Source: JBNLBS01 sp050303415
GTDB taxonomy: Bacteria > Pseudomonadota > Gammaproteobacteria > Methylococcales > Methylomonadaceae
Length of the DNA stretch: 6,360 bases
Reading direction: 5' to 3'
NCBI GenBank assembly: GCA_050303415.1
Contig: JBNLBS010000035.1
Coordinates: forward strand, 1 to 6,360
The translations under genes were made by a program, and so were the position numbers. A model generated the notes under the pieces. The model saw only the letters and a program-made list of their open reading frames with translations. It was not told where the DNA came from and did not search any database. Shown here piece by piece: positions 1 to 6,148 of this stretch (positions are counted from its first letter, which is position 1; every line of letters starts with the position of its first letter).

Positions 1-120
1 GGTAAAGACGTTGCTCCAGTATCAGCGTTTTTCTCAGCGTTCGTGTCTATCTTGATCTACTTCTTGTGGCACTTCTTCGGTGAATGGTTCGCTTCAACAA
101 GATTTGTTCATTCATCTTAA
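1..120 (+). CDS. pmoA: Particulate methane monooxygenase subunit A (PmoA), C-terminal fragment
   Basis: This is the last 39 codons plus TAA of a gene that enters from the left, in frame from base 1. PmoA is the integral-membrane beta subunit of pMMO, which oxidises methane to methanol at the inner or intracytoplasmic membranes. The fragment reads GKDVAPVSAFFSAF, then a hydrophobic helix (about residues 9-26 of the fragment, rich in F, I, L and W), then a short polar tail ending FVHSS. This closely matches the C-terminus of Methylococcus capsulatus PmoA as I remember it, including the last transmembrane helix. The order pmoA-pmoB agrees with the canonical pmoCAB operon, so pmoC and the rest of pmoA should lie to the left of the window. 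An AmoA or other copper monooxygenase A subunit is much less likely given the match and the PmoB next door. Confidence 0.95.
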   Translation, partial: GKDVAPVSAFFSAFVSILIYFLWHFFGEWFASTRFVHSS

Positions 121-219
121 TTGTTGAAAGTAAACCGTTACAAACATGTACAGGTAGTAGTTAATACTGTTGCCTAAACTAATAATAACATTACATTCTC
201 TAATAATAGAGGAGGATAT
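121..219 (+). other. pmoA-pmoB intergenic spacer with short direct repeat
   Basis: This 99-base AT-rich spacer lies inside the pmo operon. It holds two exact copies of CTAATAATA (179-187 and 200-208) whose starts are 21 bases apart, the second abutting the ribosome binding site. A weak possible hairpin pairs AGTA with TACT near 155-167. I see no T-tract terminator, so readthrough from pmoA into pmoB is expected. The role of the repeat is unknown. An unstructured A/U-rich leader that helps translation initiation is one reading, and chance in AT-rich DNA is another. Confidence 0.45.
208..215 (+). promoter_or_regulatory. Strong Shine-Dalgarno for pmoB
   Basis: AGAGGAGG lies four bases before the ATG at 220 and is nearly a full anti-16S match. 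It fixes the pmoB start and suits a subunit made in very large amounts. The spacing is slightly tight, and the flanks are A/T-rich and probably unstructured. Confidence 0.85.
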
Positions 220-1464
220 ATGAAGATTATAAAAGACAAAGTGGCCAAATTATCCTTTGTCGCACTGTTGATCACTATGTCAACAGCGATGTTTTATACA
301 CCGACAGCATCAGCGCATGGTGAGAAGTCTCAGGCTGCTTTCATGCGTATGCGTACAATCCACTGGTTTGATTTGACTTGGTCAAAAGCTAAAGTTGCTG
401 TCAATGAAACAATGGAAATCAATGGTAAGTTCCACGTATTTGCCGGATGGCCTGAAACTGTAGATCTACCGGATACATCTTTCCTTAACATCGGTATTCC
501 GGGTCCTGTATTTATCAGAGCTGGTTCTTGGATCGGTGATCAACTGGTTCCTCGTTCTGTAACATTGGAGCTGGGTGAAACTTATGCGTTCAGAGTGTTG
601 TTGAAAGCTCGTCGTCCTGGCGAGTGGCACGTACACACCATGATGAACGTAGAAGGCGGTGGTCCGATTATCGGCCCAGGCAAATTCGTAACAATCACCG
701 GTACAATGGGTTCTTTCGTTAATCCGATTACAACATTGACCGGCGAAACCATTGACCTGGAAACATATGCTTTAGACAGCATTTATTTCTGGCATTTTTT
801 CTGGTACGCAATCGGTTTGGCTTGGATGTTCTACTGGTGTAGAAAACCACAGTTCGTTCCACGTCACCTTGCTGTTGCCGCAGGTAAAGCAGACAGCTTG
901 ATTACTGCTGGTGATAAAAAAGTTGCTATGGGCTTCATGGCTGCTACAATCGGTATCGTTGCTTTCACAATGGGTACAACAAACGAAAAATACCCTGTGA
1001 CAACTCCTTTGCAGGCTGGTTTGATGCGTGGCATGGTTCCTCTGGAAATGCCTGAGCAAACAGTTTCTGTCAAAGTTGAAGACGCTACTTATCGTGTACC
1101 TGGTCGTGCTATGCAAATGACACTGACTATTACCAACAATGGTGATTCATCGGTTCGTTTGGGTGAGTTCAACACAGCTTCAGTACGTTTCTTGGATGCT
1201 GATGTTTATCAGGACGACAGTGGTTATCCAGCTGACTTGTTAGCCGATAACGGCTTGTCTGTCAGCGACAACAGCCCGATCGGACCAGGCGAAACAAGAA
1301 CTGTTGAAGTAACAGCTAGTGACGCTGCATGGGAAGTTTACCGTTTATCTGACTTGATCTATGATCCAGATAGCCGTTTTGCTGGTTTACTGTTCTTCTT
1401 CGACGAAGGCGGAAACCGTCAAATGATTATGGTAGACGCTCCATTAATCCCAACATTCATTTAA
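220..1464 (+). CDS. pmoB: Particulate methane monooxygenase subunit B (PmoB), copper-binding periplasmic subunit
   Basis: PmoB is the alpha subunit of pMMO and carries large periplasmic cupredoxin-like domains with copper sites. At 414 aa it has the length I recall for M. capsulatus PmoB. Residues 1-32 form a signal peptide (KK-type N-region, hydrophobic core about 11-26, ASA cleavage motif 30-32). Cleavage would leave His33 as the mature N-terminus, which is a known copper ligand. The partner ligands are visible at H137 and H139 in the WHVHTMMN motif. H48 and H72, linked to a second copper site in M. capsulatus, are also present. The first cupredoxin domain spans roughly 33-172, two transmembrane helices lie near 187-206 and 235-252, and the second cupredoxin domain spans about 265-414. 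The start is fixed by a strong Shine-Dalgarno. No frameshift or missing ligand is seen. It follows pmoA and is closed by a terminator, so it is the last gene of pmoCAB. AmoB is a homologous alternative but fits less well. Confidence 0.98.
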   Translation: MKIIKDKVAKLSFVALLITMSTAMFYTPTASAHGEKSQAAFMRMRTIHWFDLTWSKAKVAVNETMEINGKFHVFAGWPETVDLPDTSFLNIGIPGPVFIRAGSWIGDQLVPRSVTLELGETYAFRVLLKARRPGEWHVHTMMNVEGGGPIIGPGKFVTITGTMGSFVNPITTLTGETIDLETYALDSIYFWHFFWYAIGLAWMFYWCRKPQFVPRHLAVAAGKADSLITAGDKKVAMGFMAATIGIVAFTMGTTNEKYPVTTPLQAGLMRGMVPLEMPEQTVSVKVEDATYRVPGRAMQMTLTITNNGDSSVRLGEFNTASVRFLDADVYQDDSGYPADLLADNGLSVSDNSPIGPGETRTVEVTASDAAWEVYRLSDLIYDPDSRFAGLLFFFDEGGNRQMIMVDAPLIPTFI

Positions 1465-1504
1465 TGAATAGCCTTTTGGTTTAATACATAAAGGTATGGG
1501 AAAA

Positions 1505-1537
1505 CCCCCGTCGACGAAAGTCGGCGGGGGTTTTTTT
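1505..1537 (+). terminator. Intrinsic terminator of the pmo operon
   Basis: An 11-bp stem (1505-1515 paired with 1520-1530) contains one G-U wobble and is capped by a GAAA tetraloop. Seven T residues follow (1531-1537). It begins 40 bases after the pmoB stop. The five terminal G-C pairs and the GNRA-type loop make it very stable, as expected at the end of one of the most highly transcribed operons in a methanotroph. It may also stabilise the 3' end of the message. Four A residues precede the stem, so it has some bidirectional character, but no opposing gene is present. Confidence 0.95.
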
Positions 1538-1578
1538 ATATATGCTCATCGCAGATCGAATTTCGGCACTCTAATTTT

Positions 1579-1595
1579 TTCTCCCTTCGGGAGAG
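1579..1595. repeat. Small GC hairpin, possible degenerate dispersed palindrome
   Basis: CTCCC and GGGAG (1581-1585 and 1589-1593) pair around a TTC loop. One T-A pair and one T-G wobble extend the stem outward, and AGGGGATTATGGGGGGG follows. The CTCCC...GGGAGAGGGG signature resembles short palindromic repeats scattered between genes in many gammaproteobacterial genomes. That resemblance is from memory, and only one copy is visible here. It has six T residues on its 5' side, so read on the minus strand it would carry an A run before and a T run after, but no minus-strand gene needs a terminator here. Confidence 0.35.
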
Positions 1596-1617
1596 GGGAT
1601 TATGGGGGGGATATATA

Positions 1618-1668
1618 AAAACCGTAATTTCATATGCGAACGCTAAAACCGTTAATTGAAGAACGCCT
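1618..1668 (+). repeat. Imperfect tandem direct repeat upstream of the glyQ promoter
   Basis: Two adjacent units (1618-1644 and 1645-1668) share three blocks in the same order: AAAACCG, then TAATT, then GAACGC. The second unit lacks about four bases between the last two blocks and has one extra T after the first. The pair ends roughly 20 bases before a plausible -35 position. It could be a duplicated regulator site, a remnant of a local duplication, or neutral. Confidence 0.55.
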
Positions 1669-1711
1669 ATGAGCTCTCTACTGTTAACTGTTTTTATAGT
1701 AGTCAATCAGT

Positions 1712-1717
1712 TATAAT
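1712..1717 (+). promoter_or_regulatory. Probable sigma-70 promoter (-10 box) for the glyQ operon
   Basis: A perfect TATAAT lies 30 bases before the glyQ start. At 17-bp spacing the -35 position (1689-1694) reads TGTTTT, a poor match to TTGACA. The start of transcription would fall near 1724, giving a leader of only about 20-25 bases. The flanking sequence contains a short inverted repeat, CTACT (1678-1682) and AGTAG (1698-1702), which could be an operator or chance. Confidence 0.6.
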
Positions 1718-1746
1718 GTCGAAATTTAACCGGATAATAATCAGCT

Positions 1747-2679
1747 GTGTCATCCACTACTACTGATCGAAATATAACGACATTTCAAGGACTAATCCTG
1801 GCGTTGCAGGAATATTGGTTAGAACAAGGCTGTGTTTTGTTGCAACCCTATGACATGGAAGTTGGCGCCGGTACCTTTCATCCAGCGACCTTTTTGCGGT
1901 CAATCGGGCCTGAACCCTGGCGGGCAGCCTATGTTCAACCATCAAGGCGGCCAACTGACGGACGTTTCGGAGAAAATCCGAATAGATTACAACACTATTA
2001 TCAGTTTCAGGTGGTAATGAAACCGTCGCCCTTAAACATTCAGGATTTATATCTTGATTCGTTGCGCTATTTAGGACTCGATCTATTGGAACATGACGTG
2101 CGTTTTGTAGAAGACAATTGGGAATCACCAACATTGGGGGCGTGGGGTTTAGGCTGGGAAGTATGGCTAAATGGCATGGAAGTTACCCAGTTCACTTACT
2201 TTCAGCAAGTTGGCGGATTGGAATGCAAACCGGTGACAGGGGAAATTACCTACGGGCTGGAAAGGATAGCAATGTATCTCCAGGGCGTTGAAAGTGTTTA
2301 TGAATTAGTGTGGACTGACTATGACAATAAAATAGTCACCTATGGCGATGTTTTTCATCAAAACGAAGTAGAAATGTCAATTTTTAACTTTGATCATGCT
2401 AATGTTGAAAAAATGTTGGATAATTTTGATAGTTATGAATCGGAGTGTCAAAAATTACTGCAGTTGGATTTGCCGCTTCCGGCATATGAGATGGTATTAA
2501 AAGCTTCCCATACATTCAATCTACTGGATGCCAGGCATGCAATATCGGTAACCGAACGACAAAGATATATATTGCGAGTCAGAAATTTAGCAAAATCTGT
2601 CGCTGAAAGCTATTATCAACGTCGGGAAACATTAGGATTTCCAATGCTGAGCGGTTCTAAGGGAAAGACAAATGGCTGA
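1747..2679 (+). CDS. glyQ: Glycyl-tRNA synthetase, alpha subunit (GlyQ)
   Basis: This is the catalytic subunit of the bacterial alpha2beta2 class II glycyl-tRNA synthetase (EC 6.1.1.14), which charges tRNA-Gly in the cytoplasm using glycine and ATP. The 310 aa compare with about 303 in E. coli, and the sequence follows the E. coli protein closely. Visible family blocks are the TFQGLIL start region (12-18), QPSRRPTDGRFGENPNR (64-80), QHYYQFQ (82-88), VEDNWESPTLGAWGLGWEVW (121-140), and class II motif 3 with GLER (170-173, R173 the ATP-binding arginine). GTG at 1747 is the first possible start after an in-frame TAA at 1738 and puts the N-terminus a few residues beyond that of E. coli. Only a weak GGA (1732-1734) precedes it. 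It is the first gene of the operon and overlaps glyS by 8 bases. The extreme C-terminus is variable in the family. Confidence 0.98.
   Translation: MSSTTTDRNITTFQGLILALQEYWLEQGCVLLQPYDMEVGAGTFHPATFLRSIGPEPWRAAYVQPSRRPTDGRFGENPNRLQHYYQFQVVMKPSPLNIQDLYLDSLRYLGLDLLEHDVRFVEDNWESPTLGAWGLGWEVWLNGMEVTQFTYFQQVGGLECKPVTGEITYGLERIAMYLQGVESVYELVWTDYDNKIVTYGDVFHQNEVEMSIFNFDHANVEKMLDNFDSYESECQKLLQLDLPLPAYEMVLKASHTFNLLDARHAISVTERQRYILRVRNLAKSVAESYYQRRETLGFPMLSGSKGKTNG
2659..2664 (+). promoter_or_regulatory. Ribosome binding site of glyS inside glyQ
   Basis: AAGGGA lies seven bases before the glyS ATG at 2672, inside the last codons of glyQ. It supports the start that overlaps the glyQ stop by 8 bases. Ribosomes finishing glyQ would be in place to start glyS, a way to keep the two subunits in equal amounts. 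Confidence 0.65.
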
Positions 2680-4741
2680 TTGCAGGGATTTACTTTTTGA
2701 AATAGGTACGGAAGAACTACCACCGAAATCGTTATTAAAGCTAAGTAGCGCGTTATTGGAAAATGTCAAAGCAGGTTTGCAACGCGCCGATTTGACGTTT
2801 CAAGAAGGGATTGCATTTGCTACTCCGAGACGCTTGGCGTTTATCATAAAAGATTTAAACAGTGTGCAAACTGATAAAATCATCGAAAAAAGGGGGCCGG
2901 CACTACAAGCCGCATTTAATGATGACGGTACACCCAGTAAAGCGGCGGAAGGCTTCGCTAAGAGCTGTAATACCACGTTTGCACAGCTGGATAGGTTGAA
3001 AAACGACAAAGGTGAGTGGTTGGTATTTAATCAGAAAATTAAGGGTCAAACAACTGAGTCGTTAGTTCCGGATATTATTCGCAAAAGTATCAATGCCTTG
3101 CCGATTGCAAGAAGAATGCGTTGGGGGAGTCTTTCTGCTGAGTTTGTCAGACCGGTACATTGGGTGGTACTGCTTTATGGCGGACAAGTGATTGAAACTC
3201 GCTTATTTGAAATAGCAACCGGCAATCAAACCCGAGGCCATCGTTTTCTTGCACCGCAGAAAATAACGCTGTCCGGTGCTGAGGAATATGCGGATACGTT
3301 GTTTCAGCAGGGAAAAGTTGTTGCTGATTTTGACAAAAGGAAAGCAATGATACGTCAAATGGCAGAAAAAGCGGCTAACGATGTTTCCGGTGTAGCGTAC
3401 ATCAATGAAGAATTATTAGATGAAATTACTGCACTAAATGAGTGGCCTGTGCCGATTACCGGTAATTTTGATGCTCAATTTCTTGAGTTGCCTGCAGAAG
3501 TATTGATGACCACAATGCAGTCAAATCAAAAATATTTTCCGGTACTAAGCGATCAAAATCAATTGCTGCCCTATTTTGTTACGATCAGCAACATTAACAG
3601 CAGCAACCCTGAGGCGATTAAAAAAGGGAACGAACGTGTTATTAAACCACGGCTTGCCGATGCCGATTTCTTTTGGAAACAGGACAGGAAACGATCCTTA
3701 GCAGATAGAGTCGCTGATCTAAAAGATATCATTTTCCAAAAGAAATTAGGCACATTGGCCGATAAAACTAGCCGGTTAGTCAATTTATCGGAAAATATAG
3801 CCGATGAGCTGGGTATCGGGGCTTCTTTACCGAAACGTGCAGCACTACTTTCAAAAACTGACCTGTTAACCGAGATGGTCGGCGAATTCCCAGCTTTGCA
3901 GGGAATAATGGGGCGTTATTATGCGCAAGCCGATGGCGAACCGGACGAAGTGGCTTCGGCTTTGGAGGAGCAATATTTCCCCAAACAATCAGGCAGCCCG
4001 ACACCAACGGGCATTTGCGGCCAAATAATTTCAATAGCCGAGAAAACCGATACGTTAACCGGTATTTTCAGCGCAGGGCTAATTCCGACAGGAGATAAGG
4101 ACCCTTACGCTTTAAGGCGGGCAGCGTTAGGCTTATTAAGAACAATCATTGAAAACGAACTGGATCTTGATATATCCGAGTTAGTTAAATTCGGATTAAA
4201 ACAATATCGGCATGATTTCAAATATGAACCTACATATGATCAGTTAACAAATTTCATTTTCGAAAGGCTGCGTGGGTATTGTTCAGAATTAGGATACTCC
4301 ACGGATGAATTTGAAGCGGTACTTGCGGTTGCTCCAGCTAAACCTCTGGACTTTATGCAACGCATGCTTGCGGTTCGGCAATTCAGGAAACTACCGGAGG
4401 CAGAAAGTCTTGCAAGTGCCAATAAACGAATTAGTAATATATTAAAAAAATCAGAAACCGAACCTGGAAGCGATTTTTCTCTATTAATAGAGGACGTCGA
4501 AAGGTCGTTATTGGAAACGGCAACAAAAACCGCGCAGCAAATTAAACCGTTATTGGCGGAAAGAAATTATCAGGCAGCACTCGAGCAACTGGCACAGCTA
4601 AGGGACGATGTGGATTTGTTTTTCGATAATGTGATGGTAATGGCCGATAATCCCGAACTGCGCGCAAGCAGGCTCGGACTTTTAGTAATGCTTTCCGAAC
4701 AATTTATGGAAATCGCCGATATTTCAAAACTGCAATCCTGA
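2672..4741 (+). CDS. glyS: Glycyl-tRNA synthetase, beta subunit (GlyS)
   Basis: This is the large tRNA-binding subunit of the alpha2beta2 glycyl-tRNA synthetase and works only in complex with GlyQ. At 689 aa it matches the 689 I recall for E. coli. The N-terminus LLFEIGTEELPP (8-19) is the family signature. The central region carries the HD-like domain segment with LLSKTDLLTEMV (392-403) and QGIMGRYY, then IAEKTDTL and GDKDPYALRR (474-483). The C-terminal anticodon-binding part contains ANKRISNIL and FFDNVMVMADNPELR (650-664), ending IADISKLQS. All agree with E. coli GlyS in order and spacing, and I see no interruption. The start is set by the ribosome binding site in glyQ. gmhB follows five bases after the stop. 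Confidence 0.98.
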   Translation: MADCRDLLFEIGTEELPPKSLLKLSSALLENVKAGLQRADLTFQEGIAFATPRRLAFIIKDLNSVQTDKIIEKRGPALQAAFNDDGTPSKAAEGFAKSCNTTFAQLDRLKNDKGEWLVFNQKIKGQTTESLVPDIIRKSINALPIARRMRWGSLSAEFVRPVHWVVLLYGGQVIETRLFEIATGNQTRGHRFLAPQKITLSGAEEYADTLFQQGKVVADFDKRKAMIRQMAEKAANDVSGVAYINEELLDEITALNEWPVPITGNFDAQFLELPAEVLMTTMQSNQKYFPVLSDQNQLLPYFVTISNINSSNPEAIKKGNERVIKPRLADADFFWKQDRKRSLADRVADLKDIIFQKKLGTLADKTSRLVNLSENIADELGIGASLPKRAALLSKTDLLTEMVGEFPALQGIMGRYYAQADGEPDEVASALEEQYFPKQSGSPTPTGICGQIISIAEKTDTLTGIFSAGLIPTGDKDPYALRRAALGLLRTIIENELDLDISELVKFGLKQYRHDFKYEPTYDQLTNFIFERLRGYCSELGYSTDEFEAVLAVAPAKPLDFMQRMLAVRQFRKLPEAESLASANKRISNILKKSETEPGSDFSLLIEDVERSLLETATKTAQQIKPLLAERNYQAALEQLAQLRDDVDLFFDNVMVMADNPELRASRLGLLVMLSEQFMEIADISKLQS

Positions 4742-4746
4742 CTGAA

Positions 4747-5292
4747 ATGAATCAGGTTGAATATGTTTTACTGGACCGTGACGGTGTAGTGAATCAGGAT
4801 TCTGATGATTTCATCAAATCTCCCCAGGAATGGCAGCCAATACCACGTAGTATTGAAGCGATAAGCTTACTTAATCAGCATGGTTATAAAATAATAATTA
4901 TAACGAATCAGTCCGGGTTGCAACGCGGCTTATTCGACCTGGATACTCTGCGGCAAATTCACGCCAAGATGTGTCGCTTGGTCGAGAAGCAGGGTGGAAA
5001 GATCGAAGCAATCTATTTTTGTCCGCATGGTCCTGATGACGATTGCTGTTGCCGAAAACCGAAACCAGGTTTGTTGCAGAAGTTTTCCAAGGATTACAAC
5101 ACAAAACTCGACAATATTTTTTTTATCGGCGATTCTCTGAAAGATATTCAAGCGGGAAAATCCGTCGGCGCGGAGATGTTGTTGGTTAAAACCGGCAAAG
5201 GATGCCGGACCCTGCAAGATAATCCGGGCTTGAATGTTCCGGTATTTGAGGACTTATATGACGCAGCAAAATTCATCATATCAAGGAAATAA
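4747..5292 (+). CDS. gmhB: D-glycero-beta-D-manno-heptose-1,7-bisphosphate 7-phosphatase (GmhB)
   Basis: This cytoplasmic HAD-superfamily phosphatase removes the 7-phosphate in the ADP-L-glycero-D-manno-heptose pathway that supplies the LPS inner core. At 181 aa it is typical in size. HAD motif I is LLDRDGVVN with nucleophile D10 and acid/base D12. Motif II is TNQSG (53-57) and motif IV is GDSLKD (128-133, D129 and D133 for magnesium). The GmhB zinc loop is present as C92, H94, C100 and C102, followed by RKPKPG (103-108). The loop is shorter than in E. coli, and an extra cysteine (C101) gives a CCC run. The ATG is five bases after the glyS stop with no clear Shine-Dalgarno, suggesting translational coupling. 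Beta-anomer specificity is inferred from the gammaproteobacterial context. A histidinol-phosphate phosphatase role is less likely because no his genes are nearby. Confidence 0.93.
   Translation: MNQVEYVLLDRDGVVNQDSDDFIKSPQEWQPIPRSIEAISLLNQHGYKIIIITNQSGLQRGLFDLDTLRQIHAKMCRLVEKQGGKIEAIYFCPHGPDDDCCCRKPKPGLLQKFSKDYNTKLDNIFFIGDSLKDIQAGKSVGAEMLLVKTGKGCRTLQDNPGLNVPVFEDLYDAAKFIISRK
5248..5252 (+). promoter_or_regulatory. Ribosome binding site choosing the acyltransferase start
   Basis: GAGGA lies five bases before the ATG at 5258, within the gmhB coding sequence. The longer reading from the ATG at 5234 has no comparable site in front of it. This favours 5258 as the true start. Confidence 0.7.
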
Positions 5293-6010
5293 AATTTCAC
5301 TTTACGTTCGGTCAGGAATTTTCCTGATACATCTGATATTATCCAGTCTCATTTTTAGCCCCGTTCTGATATTGTTGGCGCTGGCCCCTTTTACAGTACG
5401 TTATCAACTAGCAAAGCAATGGGTCAGGTTGAATATGTGGGTGGTCAGGGCAGTTTGCGGTTTGAATTATACGGTGGAAGGGGTGGAAAATTTCCCGAAA
5501 ACCGGAAATGCCATCGTTCTGTGTAAACACCAATCAGCATGGGAAACCCTATTCTTGTATTTGATTTTTCCAATGCAGGTGGTCTTGCTTAAACGCGAAT
5601 TGCTCTGGCTTCCTTTTTGGGGGTGGGCGCTTGCGACGCTTAAGCCTATTGCGATTAATAGAAAAAACAAAAAAGCGGCTTTACGGAGTTTAATCGAACA
5701 GGGTACAAAACGTTTAAAGGAAGGTTTCTGGGTAATTATTTTTCCGGAAGGAACTCGGACTGCGCCGGGAGAAACAAAAAAATTTAACGCCGGCGGGTGT
5801 TTGTTGGCGGAACGTTCCCAGTTTCCGGTTATTCCGGTTGCCCACAATGCCGGCGAATTTTGGCCGCGTTATAGTTTTATAAAATACCCGGGAACGATCC
5901 GGGTAAAAATCGGACCGGTAATAGAGCCGGCCGGCCGAAAGGCGGCTGAGCTAAACGAACAAGCTCGCCTGTGGATTGAGAATGCGATGGCTGAAATCAA
6001 CAAGTGCTAA
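5258..6010 (+). CDS. plsC: 1-acyl-sn-glycerol-3-phosphate acyltransferase, PlsC/LPLAT family
   Basis: Inner-membrane enzyme predicted to acylate lysophosphatidic acid to phosphatidic acid, the precursor of membrane phospholipids. With the start at 5258 it has 250 aa. A hydrophobic segment at about 21-46 anchors it. Acyltransferase motif I is KHQSAWET, with catalytic H91 and a glutamate (E96) where the canonical motif HX4D has aspartate. Motif II region is LKPIAINR (128-135). Motif III is IFPEGTR (161-167, substrate binding), and VIPVAHNAG (191-199) is motif IV. The closest relative I can recall is the Pseudomonas protein beside gmhB-glyS-glyQ, which also reads KHQSTWET. It overlaps the end of gmhB by 35 bases in another frame. 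A longer version from ATG 5234 (258 aa) is possible but lacks a ribosome binding site. Acyl-chain preference cannot be read from sequence, and membrane remodelling or a lyso-ornithine-lipid substrate remain alternatives. Confidence 0.92.
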   Translation: MTQQNSSYQGNKISLYVRSGIFLIHLILSSLIFSPVLILLALAPFTVRYQLAKQWVRLNMWVVRAVCGLNYTVEGVENFPKTGNAIVLCKHQSAWETLFLYLIFPMQVVLLKRELLWLPFWGWALATLKPIAINRKNKKAALRSLIEQGTKRLKEGFWVIIFPEGTRTAPGETKKFNAGGCLLAERSQFPVIPVAHNAGEFWPRYSFIKYPGTIRVKIGPVIEPAGRKAAELNEQARLWIENAMAEINKC

Positions 6011-6148
6011 AAGTAATCACTGCATCTATCGCAGCCTGTGTTATTAAGTGAATAGGAAACTAAATATTACAATTTATGGTCGTATTTGCTTTGATATTAA
6101 AAAAATCGCATGTTTTTGCGGATCTAATGTGTTTTTAACGGTGTTACT

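Larger units (their letters stand above)
1465..1746 (+). other. Intergenic region between pmoB and glyQ
   Basis: These 282 non-coding bases separate the two operons. In order they hold the pmo terminator (1505-1537), a small GC hairpin followed by a G-rich run (about 1578-1610), an imperfect tandem repeat (1618-1668) and the probable glyQ promoter (perfect TATAAT at 1712-1717). I see no small ORF with a credible ribosome binding site. I also see no T-box, glycine riboswitch or tRNA-like fold. Confidence 0.7.

Noticed and set aside
772..1116. Open frame on the minus strand opposite pmoB
   Set aside because: It lies wholly inside a clearly conserved gene, has no ribosome binding site or recognisable protein features, and reads as a frame shadow.
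1465..1504. A pmoD-like or other small gene after pmoB
   Set aside because: The 40 bases before the terminator contain no start codon with a ribosome binding site and no room for a gene.
1538..1746. T-box or glycine riboswitch controlling glyQS
   Set aside because: The predicted leader is only about 20-25 bases, no T-box sequence or glycine aptamer core is visible, and T-box control of glyQS belongs mainly to Firmicutes.
1760..2134. 124-codon open frame on the minus strand opposite glyQ
   Set aside because: Fully covered by the conserved GlyQ catalytic region, and the translation resembles no protein.
5234..5257. Longer acyltransferase start at ATG 5234
   Set aside because: It has no ribosome binding site, increases the overlap with gmhB to 59 bases, and adds residues that do not resemble family N-termini. 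The ATG at 5258 has GAGGA at good spacing.
5467..5847. 126-codon open frame on the minus strand opposite the acyltransferase
   Set aside because: It overlaps all the acyltransferase motifs, its composition looks arbitrary, and no promoter or ribosome binding site is visible.
6011..6060. Terminator after the acyltransferase
   Set aside because: CTGC...GCAG near 6019-6033 forms only a four-base-pair stem with possible weak outer pairing (TAAT...ATTA), and no T tract follows.
6091..6128. Promoter and hairpin before the lipoprotein gene
   Set aside because: An extended -10-like TGATATTAA (6092-6100) has no acceptable -35, and the TCGCA/TGCGG hairpin (6106-6121) is short and lacks a T tract. Neither is strong enough to call.
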